A stretch of 64,000 nucleotides of DNA from JBCBGF01 sp038526915 (GTDB lineage Bacteria; Pseudomonadota; Alphaproteobacteria; Rhodobacterales; Rhodobacteraceae): contig JBCBGF010000003.1 of assembly GCA_038526915.1 (NCBI GenBank), forward strand, positions 62,001 through 126,000. Direction: 5' to 3'. Below, one piece after another: positions 56,258-64,000 of the stretch (positions are counted from its first letter, which is position 1; each line of letters starts with the position of its first letter). Made by a program: the position numbers and the translations under genes. A model generated the notes under the pieces. The model did no database searches. It was not told where the DNA came from and saw only the letters and a list, made by a program, of their open reading frames with translations.

Positions 56258-57106
56258 ATGGGTAAAGCAGTCGCAGCACGCGTACGGGCAACGATCCTGG
56301 CCGGCACCGCCGCGTGCGTCCTGGCATCCTGCGGTGCATTCAGCACTGAAGAGGAATCGCTCGAAAACCTCAGCGCCGAACAGATCTATCGCTCGGCCGA
56401 GGTCGCCCTGAACCAGGACGACCCCGAAGAAGCCGCCGTCCTGTTTGGCGAGGTCGAACGCCTCTACCCCTATTCCGAATGGGCCAAACGCGCGCTGATC
56501 ATGCAGGCCTTCGCCTATCACCGCGACCGCGACTATGAAAACAGCCGCTCCAGCGCCCAACGCTACATCGATTTCTACCCCGCCGACGAAGACGCCGCCT
56601 ACGCCCAATACCTCCTCGCGCTCAGCTATTACGACCAGATCGACGATGTGGGCCGCGACCAGGGGCTGACGTTCCAGGCGCTCCAATCGCTCCGCACCGT
56701 CATCGAACGCTACCCCGAAAGCGAATACGCGCGCTCCTCGATCCTAAAGTTTGACCTGGCCTTCGACCACCTCGCCGCCAAGGAGATGGAGGTGGGCCGC
56801 TTTTACCTCCGCCGGGGCCACTATGCCGCCGCCGTCAATCGGTTCCGCGTGGTGGTGGAGGACTTCCAGACCACGACGCAAACGCCCGAAGCCCTGCACC
56901 GACTTGTAGAATCCTACCTTGCCCTCGGCCTCACGGACGAGGCTCAGACGGCCGCCGCGATCCTGGGCTTTAACTTCCAGTCCACCGATTGGTATCAGGA
57001 CAGCTTCACCCTGCTCACCGGGCAGGGCCTGCGGCCCGAGGCGGGCGAACGCGATAACTGGCTCACACGGGTCTGGCGCCAGACGATCCGGGGTGAGTGG
57101 ATTTAG
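56258..57106 (+). CDS. bamD: Outer membrane assembly lipoprotein BamD
   Basis: TPR lipoprotein of the BAM complex that inserts outer-membrane beta-barrels. 282 residues. The lipobox LASC (in CVLASCGAF, cysteine about residue 25) ends the signal sequence. TPR helices start SAEQIYRSAEVALNQDDPEE; FGEVERLYPYSEWAKRALIM, FYPADEDAAYAQYLLALSYY and VIERYPESEYARSSILKFDL are hallmarks. recN follows in 9 bp. Confidence 0.94.
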   Translation: MGKAVAARVRATILAGTAACVLASCGAFSTEEESLENLSAEQIYRSAEVALNQDDPEEAAVLFGEVERLYPYSEWAKRALIMQAFAYHRDRDYENSRSSAQRYIDFYPADEDAAYAQYLLALSYYDQIDDVGRDQGLTFQALQSLRTVIERYPESEYARSSILKFDLAFDHLAAKEMEVGRFYLRRGHYAAAVNRFRVVVEDFQTTTQTPEALHRLVESYLALGLTDEAQTAAAILGFNFQSTDWYQDSFTLLTGQGLRPEAGERDNWLTRVWRQTIRGEWI

Positions 57107-57115
57107 GGGCCAGTG

Positions 57116-58765
57116 ATGCTCAGGCATCTCGACATCCGCGACATGCTGATTATTGACCGGCTGGAACTAAACTTTCAGCCCGGCCTGAACGTCCTGACCG
57201 GCGAGACCGGGGCGGGCAAGTCGATCTTGCTTGATGCTTTGGGGTTTGTCCTGGGTTGGCGCGGTCGGGCGGAACTCGTGCGCGCAGGCGCCGAGCAGGG
57301 CGAGGTCACCGCGGTCTTTGACCTGCCCCGCGATCACCCCGCCCGCGCGGTGCTGGAGGATGCAGGGCTGACCGGTGATGACGAGTTGATCCTGCGCCGC
57401 GTGAACACCCGCGACGGGCGCAAGACCGCCTTCGTCAACGACCGCCGCACCAGTGGCGAAGTGCTGCGCGCGCTGTCCGACACCCTCGTCGAACTCCACG
57501 GCCAGCACGACGACCGCGGCCTCCTGAACCCGCGCGGCCACCGCATGCTGCTGGACGACTTCGCGGGGGCCGAGGCACAGCTGGCCAAAACCCGCGCCGC
57601 CTGGCGCGCTGTGGCCGACGCCCGCAAGACCCTGGCCACCGCGGAGGCGCGTCTGGCTGAGCTTAAGGCCGAGGAAGACTTCCTGCGCCATTCCACCCGC
57701 GAGTTGGACGATCTCGCCCCCGAACCCGGCGAAGACGCCGCCCTCGACACCCGCCGCCGCCTGATGCAAGGGGCCGAGAAGATCCGCGAAGATGTGGCCC
57801 GTGCCTATGCCGCCATCGGCCTCGATGGGGCCGAGGGGCGTCTTGGCGATGCCCTGCGCTGGCTCGAAGGGGTGGCCGACCGGGCCGAGGGTGCGCTCGA
57901 TCCCGCGATCGAAGCCTTGGGCCGTGCGCTCGCCGAACTGGCCGAGGCGCAGGATGGCGTGGCCCGCGCCGCTGATGCCATGGCCTTCAATCCAGCCGAG
58001 TTGGAACAGGTGGAAGAACGCCTCTTCGCCATCCGCGCACTCGCCCGCAAGCACAGCGTCGCCCCCGATGATCTGGGCGACTTCGCCGAGGATCTGCGCA
58101 CCCGCCTCGGCGCGCTCGACGCCGGCGCGGCCGATCTCGAAAGCTTGCAGGCGGCGGTCAAAGACGCCGAGGCCGCCTATGCCACCGCCGCCGCCAAACT
58201 CCACGCCACCCGCGAAAAGGCCGCCCGCAAACTCGACCGCGCCATGGCCGCCGAACTCGCCCCCCTCAAGATGGACCGCGCCGTCTTCGCGACCGAGATC
58301 ACCCCCGCCGATCCCGGCCCCGACGGCACCGATGCCGTGGCCTTCACCGTCGCCACCAACCCCGGCGCCCCCGCTGGCCCCCTCAACAAGATCGCCTCGG
58401 GGGGCGAACTGTCGCGCTTCCTCCTCGCGCTCAAGGTCTGCCTGACCGCCGGGGCAGGGGGCCTGACCCTGATCTTTGATGAGATCGACCGCGGCGTGGG
58501 CGGGGCCACCGCCGATGCCGTGGGCCGCCGCCTCGCTGCGCTCTCGACCGAGGCCCAGGTTCTCGTCGTCACCCATTCGCCTCAGGTCGCGGCGCTAGGG
58601 GCCCATCACTGGCGGGTCGAGAAATCCGTGGCCAAGGATGTCACCACCAGCCGCGTCGTCCCGCTAGATGCCGCCACCCGCGTCGATGAAATCGCGCGCA
58701 TGCTGTCGGGCGACACCATCACGGATGAGGCCCGCGGCGCGGCCCGCGCGCTCCTGGCCGGCTGA
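57116..58765 (+). CDS. recN: DNA repair protein RecN
   Basis: SMC-like ATPase acting in double-strand break repair. 549 residues from the ATG at 57116 (a GTG at 57113 would add one residue). Walker A GETGAGKSILLDALGF, the Q-loop region ELHGQHDDRGLLNP, a central coiled coil, the ABC signature ASGGELSRFLLAL and Walker B LTLIFDEIDRGVGGATA are all present. No clear LexA box was found near it; it may be co-transcribed with bamD. Confidence 0.95.
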   Translation: MLRHLDIRDMLIIDRLELNFQPGLNVLTGETGAGKSILLDALGFVLGWRGRAELVRAGAEQGEVTAVFDLPRDHPARAVLEDAGLTGDDELILRRVNTRDGRKTAFVNDRRTSGEVLRALSDTLVELHGQHDDRGLLNPRGHRMLLDDFAGAEAQLAKTRAAWRAVADARKTLATAEARLAELKAEEDFLRHSTRELDDLAPEPGEDAALDTRRRLMQGAEKIREDVARAYAAIGLDGAEGRLGDALRWLEGVADRAEGALDPAIEALGRALAELAEAQDGVARAADAMAFNPAELEQVEERLFAIRALARKHSVAPDDLGDFAEDLRTRLGALDAGAADLESLQAAVKDAEAAYATAAAKLHATREKAARKLDRAMAAELAPLKMDRAVFATEITPADPGPDGTDAVAFTVATNPGAPAGPLNKIASGGELSRFLLALKVCLTAGAGGLTLIFDEIDRGVGGATADAVGRRLAALSTEAQVLVVTHSPQVAALGAHHWRVEKSVAKDVTTSRVVPLDAATRVDEIARMLSGDTITDEARGAARALLAG

Positions 58766-58839
58766 AGCCGCCCCCAAACCGTGACACCACACCCCGTCCC
58801 GGCGTACTCTAGGGCGCTGGTTTGTAAGGGGTTTCAACG

Positions 58840-59655
58840 GTGTTGCAGGAACCAATCCTCGATCTGACGCGCGATCAGATCAAAGGGTTCGTCACCCGTG
58901 GGTTTGTGCGCGTAAACGATGCGTTCCCGCGCGAGCTCGCAGCCCAGGCCCGCCGCCGGATCTGGCGCGATCTGCCCGGAGATGGCCGGATCCCCGCGAC
59001 CTGGCCCCAATCCGTGGAACGCTCTGATATCTATCGACAAAAACCGTTTCGTGAGGTGCTGGGTGCCCCCCGCCTGCAACGCGCGATCGACCAGCTTGTG
59101 GGCCCCGGTCGCTGGCAACAGCCCAATGGGCTGGGCCCCTTCGTCATCCGCTACCCCAGCAAGCGCAGCACGCGCGATACCGGCTGGCACATCGACCCCG
59201 CTTTCCCGCCGCCTGATTCGTCCGGCGATCCGGACCCGATGGCCGACCCCCTCACCTGGCGCGTGAACATTCATGCCCAGGGGCGCGGATTGTTGATGCT
59301 GATGCTCTTTTCCGATGTGGGCCCGCAAGATGGCCCCACCCGCCTGCGTGCAGGCTCGCATCTCGACGTGGCTCCTCTACTGGAACCCGCCGGCCCCGAG
59401 GGGGTGGATGCCCACGGCCTCGATGCGACCATCGGCAAGGACCGCGTGGTGCATCTGGCCACCGGCAAGGCGGGCACCGTTTACCTGTGCCACCCCTTCC
59501 TCGTCCACGCGGCCCAGCGCAACCAGGGCAAACGCCCGCGCTTTCTGGCCCATGTCGACCTGCCGCTGGTGCGCCCCCTGATCCTGGGCCGTACGGACGG
59601 GCGCTATGCCCCGGTGGAATGGGCGATCCGCAAGGCGATCTGCTGGTATCCCTGA
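58840..59655 (+). CDS. Phytanoyl-CoA dioxygenase-family protein
   Basis: 271 residues, GTG start at 58840. Non-haem iron oxygenase fold of the PhyH type: the HxD pair is in GWHIDPAF, the distal His in HPFLVHAAQRN, and a possible 2-oxoglutarate Arg in GKRPRFLAHVDL. Other visible parts are GPTRLRAGSHLDVAPLL. Family members hydroxylate varied small molecules; substrate unknown. It follows recN after 74 bp. Confidence 0.8.
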   Translation: MLQEPILDLTRDQIKGFVTRGFVRVNDAFPRELAAQARRRIWRDLPGDGRIPATWPQSVERSDIYRQKPFREVLGAPRLQRAIDQLVGPGRWQQPNGLGPFVIRYPSKRSTRDTGWHIDPAFPPPDSSGDPDPMADPLTWRVNIHAQGRGLLMLMLFSDVGPQDGPTRLRAGSHLDVAPLLEPAGPEGVDAHGLDATIGKDRVVHLATGKAGTVYLCHPFLVHAAQRNQGKRPRFLAHVDLPLVRPLILGRTDGRYAPVEWAIRKAICWYP

Positions 59656-59880
59656 CGGGCGCTACCTCTCGCAGCTCTTGCCGAGTAGCCGCCCGATCAG
59701 AAAGCTTGTCCGCGGCGCACGGGCCACCCGACCCCAAACGTGTTGTTTTTGACGCGGATAACGCCCAATTGCGCCCTGCGGGGGATGCGAGGCGCGTTTG
59801 CGCTGTGTTATACATCCCGCCGTAACATGCGATTATGGCGGACTATTACGCCGCCACACCGCAACAAGAGGCCGCGCCCC

Positions 59881-60780
59881 ATGACGCAAGACGACGGCAC
59901 CCCAGCTCAGGCGCCCGATCGGGCGGCGGATCTGCGCGCGATGACATCGAACGCCAATTGGGAGGCCCGCCTGGAAGAAGCGCGGCGCAAGCGGGAAGAA
60001 GTGCTGGCCGCTAAGGGCAAGCCTGCCGCCACGCCGCCACCGCTGGGGGGGGCGTTGAAAATCCACGAAATCGATGGCCCCGCAGCCGAGCTCATCGATG
60101 AGGCCGCCCTGACCCCCAAGGTCAAACCGGTCCCGCCGCCCGAAGTGCCCAAGCCGCGCATGCCCAGCCTCGTGCCCCAGGCCGCGCCACCCGCCGCTCC
60201 CCCAGACGCGGGGCCCAGCGCGGCGGAAGTGCTGGAGTTCAACCGCCCCGGCCAGCCCGCGCCCAAGCCCGATCCCGCGCCCGAGGCCGGTCCGCTGAAA
60301 CTCCCACGCTCAGCCGAAGTGCGTGATCCTACCCCAGCCCCGCCCACAGCCCCGCCCGTCGCGAAACCCGATCCGCTGCCCACGCCTGAACCGCAGCCTG
60401 CAGCAGAAACGCCCGCACCCGTGGCCGCGCCCAAGGCAGACCCTGCACCGCAGCCGGTCACCCCTCCGCTCACCGCGCCTCCGCCCCTGTCGGCCCGGCC
60501 CGAGACACTGTCACCCGCCCCTCCGGTGCGCCCGGTCGGCCCCGCCCGCCCGCAAGACGCCATGGTCGGCGCGGACGGATCGCGCCTGCATCTGCAATAC
60601 GCCGCACGCCAGGACCGCCGCCGCCGCAATCGCCGTCTGGCCTTCATCCTCGGTGCGGCGTTCGGTGCGGGCATGGGGGTGGCGGTCGCTTTCATGCCAC
60701 CCGGCACGCTGGATATCTTGGCCACCCGCGTCGCGGATCTCGTGCAGTCCGCGGCGGCGCTTATTCCGACAGGGGCCTGA
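59881..60780 (+). CDS. Proline-rich protein with one C-terminal membrane span
   Basis: 299 residues from the ATG at 59881 (MTQDDGTPAQ). The N-terminal helix (NWEARLEEARRKREEVLAAK) is charged; residues about 45-230 are extremely rich in Pro, Ala and Pro-Lys/Glu repeats; then a basic stretch (YAARQDRRRRNRRLA) precedes one membrane span (FILGAAFGAGMGVAVAFM). No family recognised. The layout resembles a tail-anchored protein with a long cytoplasmic linker. Its end overlaps the convergent lactonase gene by 20 bp. Confidence 0.6.
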   Translation: MTQDDGTPAQAPDRAADLRAMTSNANWEARLEEARRKREEVLAAKGKPAATPPPLGGALKIHEIDGPAAELIDEAALTPKVKPVPPPEVPKPRMPSLVPQAAPPAAPPDAGPSAAEVLEFNRPGQPAPKPDPAPEAGPLKLPRSAEVRDPTPAPPTAPPVAKPDPLPTPEPQPAAETPAPVAAPKADPAPQPVTPPLTAPPPLSARPETLSPAPPVRPVGPARPQDAMVGADGSRLHLQYAARQDRRRRNRRLAFILGAAFGAGMGVAVAFMPPGTLDILATRVADLVQSAAALIPTGA

Positions 60781-61564
60781 TCGGCCCGCGGTCCAGCCGC
60801 CAGGCAAACGGCACGCTCTCATGCGCCGGGAAATGCTCCCGTACCAGCGGATCATGCCCCGGGATCACGCGATCCTTTCCACGCCCGAGCCCCAGGATCC
60901 GGTCGAACCCGTCGAGCATCGGCTGCAGATCCGCGACAATGGGAAACGGCTTTCGCGCGACAAAGTTTTCATAGTAATGGGCCGCATCTGACGCCAAGCA
61001 CAGTGGCCCCTGTTCGGTGTCCACCTCGACCACTTGCAGCCCGCGCGAATGCCCCCCCACGCAATGCACCCGCACGCCAGGGGCCACTTCGCCGGACCCA
61101 TCATGGAACACCACGCGCCCCGAATAGACGTGCTTGACCATCTGGCAGACGTGGTCCGCGGTAAACGGCATTTGCAGCACCCCGTGGCACATGCAGGGCC
61201 CCGTGGCATAGGCCATCTCTGCCGCCTGCAGATGAAACTGCGCCGCCGGGAACCGATCGAGACCGCCCGCGTGATCGTAATGCAGGTGGGTGATGATCAC
61301 CGTATCGACTGTCGCCGGATCCACCCCCATCGCGCCAACCGCCTCGGCCGGATCGCGCAGGATCGGGCGGTCGCGCCGCGTGGCCTCGCCCTGTTCATAC
61401 CCGGTGTCCACCACGATCCGCCGGTCGCCGTTTTCCAACAGCCATACAAAGTAATCCATCCCGTGGGGCAGGGTGGGGTGGTCGTCGAAGATAAAGCTGT
61501 CGCCCCGCACCCGTTCATTGCGCTCGGCGTATTTCAGCGCCCAGACCGTCCAATGCGCACTCAT
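60761..61564 (-). CDS. Metallo-beta-lactamase-fold, N-acyl homoserine lactonase-like
   Basis: 267 residues from the ATG at 61564 (MSAHWTVWAL). The HxHxDH motif is THLHYDHAGG (His93, His95, Asp97, His98); further zinc ligands are in VGGHSRGL, LASDAAHYYENF and VIPGHDPLV. The pattern follows the AiiA-like lactonase group, which opens acyl-homoserine lactone rings, but this group also holds other hydrolases, so the substrate is not settled. Confidence 0.8.
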   Translation of the reverse strand: MSAHWTVWALKYAERNERVRGDSFIFDDHPTLPHGMDYFVWLLENGDRRIVVDTGYEQGEATRRDRPILRDPAEAVGAMGVDPATVDTVIITHLHYDHAGGLDRFPAAQFHLQAAEMAYATGPCMCHGVLQMPFTADHVCQMVKHVYSGRVVFHDGSGEVAPGVRVHCVGGHSRGLQVVEVDTEQGPLCLASDAAHYYENFVARKPFPIVADLQPMLDGFDRILGLGRGKDRVIPGHDPLVREHFPAHESVPFAWRLDRGPIRPLSE

Positions 61565-61672
61565 CCCTGACCCTCCCGTTTTGGGGCAGCTTCGGTGCGA
61601 CGGCACGCGGCGTCAATCGGGGATGTCTCTTTGCCGCCAATGCGGTAGGACGATGTGAAACGGGAGGACACC

Positions 61673-62770
61673 ATGGCAGACACAGTGCGCATCGCCCTGA
61701 TCCGGGGCGACGGGATTGGCGTCGACGTGGCCGATGCGGCGATGGCGGTGGCCGAGGCGGCGTTGCAGGCCACCGGCGGACCGGCGCTATCGGTGGATGA
61801 GATCGGCGCGGGCGCGGGCCACTACCGCGACACCGGGCGGGATATTGAGGCGGACGGCGAAGACCGGGCCGGGGTGGCGGATGCGATCTTTCTAGGCGCC
61901 ATTGGCTTGCCTGCGATCCGGGCCGCGGACGGCACCGAGATCTCGCCCCACCTCCGCCTGCGCGACCGTTTCGGGCTTTATGCCGGGGTGCGGCCGGTGA
62001 AGGCCTATCCCAACGCGCCCCAACGCCTCGCCGATCCGCGCGCGGCGGGCATCGACATGGTGATCCTGCGCGAGAGTACCGAAGGCCTGTTCTATTCGGC
62101 GGCCGTCCATGGCCGCAGCGAGGGCGACGGAGAAACGGAAGTCCGCGACACAATGCGGATCACACGCGCCACGACCGAAAAGCTCCACCGCTTCGGCTTC
62201 GATCTGGCTGCCAAGCGCAAGGCCCGCGGTCGCCCGGGCCACCTGACCTGTGTGGACAAAGCCAACGTCTTCCGCTCCATGGCCTTTTTCCGCCAGATCT
62301 TCGATGAGATCGCGCCGGAATTCCCCGACATCTCCACAGGCTACAACTACGTCGATGCCCAAGCGCTCGACCTCGTCCGTCGGCCTTGGGAGTTCGATGT
62401 GATGGTCATGGAGAACATGTTCGGCGACATCCTGTCAGACCTCGCCGGTGGCCTTGTGGGCGGCATGGGCATGGCCGCCTGCGCCGAGATCGGGGACGAG
62501 ACGGGCCTCTTCCAACCCGCCCACGGCAGCGCGCCCGACATCATGGGCCAGGACAAGGCCAACCCCCTCGCCGCGATCCTGAGCGGGGCCTTGATGCTCG
62601 ACTACCTCGCCGACAAGACCGGGTTCGCGGGCCTGAGCGAAGCAGCCGCGCGCATCGATGCCGCCGTGGAGCAGGGCTTTGCCGAGAATGCGCTCAGGCC
62701 CATGGAGTTCGGCGGCGACATGGGCACCCGCGCGGTGACAAACGCCGTGCTCGACCGGATCCCCGCATGA
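61673..62770 (+). CDS. Isocitrate/isopropylmalate dehydrogenase-family enzyme
   Basis: 365 residues, ATG at 61673 with GGGAGG just upstream. Beta-decarboxylating dehydrogenase motifs: IALIRGDGIGVDV, DMVILRESTEGLFYS, CVDKANVFRSM, metal-binding MVMENMFGDILSDLAGG and FQPAHGSAPDIMGQDKANPL. It could be an isopropylmalate- or tartrate-type dehydrogenase; no leu genes are nearby. It overlaps the next oxidoreductase by 4 bases, so the two probably act in one catabolic route (inference). Confidence 0.85.
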   Translation: MADTVRIALIRGDGIGVDVADAAMAVAEAALQATGGPALSVDEIGAGAGHYRDTGRDIEADGEDRAGVADAIFLGAIGLPAIRAADGTEISPHLRLRDRFGLYAGVRPVKAYPNAPQRLADPRAAGIDMVILRESTEGLFYSAAVHGRSEGDGETEVRDTMRITRATTEKLHRFGFDLAAKRKARGRPGHLTCVDKANVFRSMAFFRQIFDEIAPEFPDISTGYNYVDAQALDLVRRPWEFDVMVMENMFGDILSDLAGGLVGGMGMAACAEIGDETGLFQPAHGSAPDIMGQDKANPLAAILSGALMLDYLADKTGFAGLSEAAARIDAAVEQGFAENALRPMEFGGDMGTRAVTNAVLDRIPA

Positions 62771-63801
62771 CCGCCCGCGTCGCGGTCATCGGGCTGGGCT
62801 ATTTCAGCACCTTCCACCTCGCCGCTTGGATGGCTCATCCCGGCGCGGAGCTCATCGGCGCGACCGACACCAACCCCGACCGCATCGCCTGGGCGCAAGA
62901 CACCCACGGCGCAACCGGTTTCCCAGATGCGGCGGCTCTGTTGGCCGAAGCCCCCGACATAATCGACATCGTCGCCCCGCCACCGGCCCATGCCGCGCTC
63001 ATCCGGCAAGCACTGACGCCGGGCCGCGTCATCATCTGCCAAAAGCCCTTTTGCACCTCCATCCCCGAGGCCGAGGCCGTGATCGCCGATGCTGAGGCCG
63101 CAGACACCACCCTGATCATCCACGAAAACTTCCGCTTCCAGCCCTGGCACCGCACCATCGGCCAGATGCTGCACGCGGGCGCGCTGGGCCAGATCTACCA
63201 GGCCCGCTTCCATTTCCGCCCTGGCGACGGACGCGGACCCGACGCCTATCTCGATCGCCAACCGGCCTTCCGCACCATGCCGCGCCTCCTGATCCACGAA
63301 ACCGCGGTGCATTTCATCGACCTCTTCCAATGGCTATTTGGCCCGATCACCCATATCTACGCCGACCTGCGCCAGTTGAATCCGGTGCTGATCGGCGAAG
63401 ATGCGGGCCATCTGTTGATCGATCACGCCGGTGGCACACGCACGGTCTTTGACGGCAACCGCCTGTCGGATCATATCACCGACAACCCCCGCCGTGTGAT
63501 GGGCGAGATGTGGGTGGAGGGCGAGGGGGGCACCCTGCGCCTCGACGGCGCCGGGCGGATCTGGCGGCGTGATTTTGGCGCGATGGATGAGCGTGCGTTG
63601 CCGGTCAACCTGCCGGTGGATGACAGCGCCTTCGGTGGAGGCTGTGTCGCGGCGGTAATCGACCACGTGGTCCGCGCGCGGGCAGGGGAGGCGGCGTTTG
63701 AGAACGAAGCGCGGTACTACCTTTCGGTGATGCGGGCCTCGGCGGCGGCGTATCGTTCGGCTGAGGCTGGGGCAAAGGTGGCTTTGACACCCTCCGCTTA
63801 A
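62767..63801 (+). CDS. Gfo/Idh/MocA-family oxidoreductase
   Basis: 344 residues, ATG overlapping the previous stop (ATGA). N-terminal Rossmann motif VAVIGLGYFSTFHLAAW; the usual EKP catalytic tripeptide reads QKP in IICQKPFCTS, and the later conserved His is in LLIHETAVHFIDLFQWLFG. Family members oxidise sugars, polyols or related acids with NAD(P). Substrate unknown. A repeat element begins 2 bp before the end of the gene. Confidence 0.85.
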   Translation: MTARVAVIGLGYFSTFHLAAWMAHPGAELIGATDTNPDRIAWAQDTHGATGFPDAAALLAEAPDIIDIVAPPPAHAALIRQALTPGRVIICQKPFCTSIPEAEAVIADAEAADTTLIIHENFRFQPWHRTIGQMLHAGALGQIYQARFHFRPGDGRGPDAYLDRQPAFRTMPRLLIHETAVHFIDLFQWLFGPITHIYADLRQLNPVLIGEDAGHLLIDHAGGTRTVFDGNRLSDHITDNPRRVMGEMWVEGEGGTLRLDGAGRIWRRDFGAMDERALPVNLPVDDSAFGGGCVAAVIDHVVRARAGEAAFENEARYYLSVMRASAAAYRSAEAGAKVALTPSA

Positions 63802-63861
63802 TCTGTCCCGCCCGGCGGGCACCGCCGGGCAGCGCCTGCCTGCCCCCCGGCAGGCGCTTTG
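63800..63861. repeat. Dispersed two-hairpin repeat, copy B
   Basis: Same 37-base core as copy A at 49041 with one substitution. The second hairpin here has arms AGCGCCTGCC and GGCAGGCGCT, ten perfect pairs, whereas copy A has AGCGCCG and CGGCGCT. Both arms changed together, so the fold is preserved. Confidence 0.75.
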
Positions 63862-64000
63862 GACCGCGCAACTTATTGTACCGGCGCAAACAGTTCACCC
63901 GCCTCGCAAGCCGCGCCGCTACACCCCGGCGCCTACCCAGGCAGGCGCTGCCCTCAGCAAACCGCTTATCCCCCGCAGTCCCGGACTCGATCCGGGACCT
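63862..64000. repeat. Window end: no gene; terminal palindrome
   Basis: No coding frame is recognisable. GTCCCGGA-CTCGA-TCCGGGAC (63978-63998) is a perfect 8-bp inverted repeat of a kind often seen between alphaproteobacterial genes. The part before it is GC-rich with short C/G runs and could be further repeat sequence. Confidence 0.5.

Noticed and set aside
57000..57116. LexA box for recN
   Set aside because: RecN is often SOS-controlled, but no GTTC-N7-GTTC or its complement was found in the short bamD-recN junction.

Overview
The window is chromosomal DNA from a marine Rhodobacterales (Roseobacter-group) alphaproteobacterium. The evidence is the high GC content, a dcw cell-division cluster in the alphaproteobacterial order with DUF2484-type small genes between murC and murB, a DMSP lyase gene (dddP), a CUCCUCC-loop small RNA of the type known from Rhodobacter, and an alphaproteobacterial-type LexA box. 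It is dense core genome with few mobile traces. No tRNA, rRNA, CRISPR array, insertion sequence or prophage gene was seen.

Layout. 1-1302: end of a cytochrome c maturation operon (ccmC, ccmD, ccmG). 1738-5132 (minus): aconitase A with a coupled SDR gene. 5354-6052: DUF1223 secreted protein. 6053-6697: decayed stretch with a SEC-C fragment. 6698-11907 (minus): lipid A acyltransferase, EamA transporter, a divergent FliG homologue, two secreted proteins sharing a cysteine module, and purB. 11985-13425: two small genes and bioY. 13519-20207: hydrolase-OsmC fusion, EEP phosphatase, dddP divergent from a DUF3445 haem N-demethylase-like gene, a FAD oxidoreductase and an ATP-grasp gene. 20232-25527 (minus): small membrane protein, pyruvate carboxylase, alpha-hydroxy-acid oxidase. 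25676-29680: uvrD behind a LexA box, then two tandem degenerate Hint-like genes. 29751-29873 (minus): the small RNA. 30066-31665: apbC/mrp and a BON-LysM protein.

32343-58765 is the dcw region: mraZ, rsmH, ftsL, ftsI, murE, murF, mraY, [SDR], murD, [ldh and a TauD-like gene on the opposite strand], ftsW, murG, murC, three small ORFs, murB, ddl, ftsQ, ftsA, ftsZ, lpxC, bamD, recN. Most junctions are ATGA/GTGA overlaps, so translation is coupled. Together these genes make the UDP-MurNAc-pentapeptide and lipid-linked precursors, the divisome, and the outer-membrane parts (LpxC, BamD). Ten-base-phased GGGA repeats upstream of mraZ fit autoregulation by MraZ. 58840-63801 holds a PhyH-type dioxygenase, a proline-rich membrane protein, an MBL-fold lactonase-like enzyme, a beta-decarboxylating dehydrogenase and a Gfo/Idh oxidoreductase.

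The best candidates for a second look are the two-to-three-hairpin anti-Shine-Dalgarno small RNA at 29751-29873, the phased repeats in the long mraZ leader, the paired Hint-like genes without catalytic residues, the palindrome in the dddP divergent promoter, and a dispersed two-hairpin repeat that shows compensatory changes between its copies.
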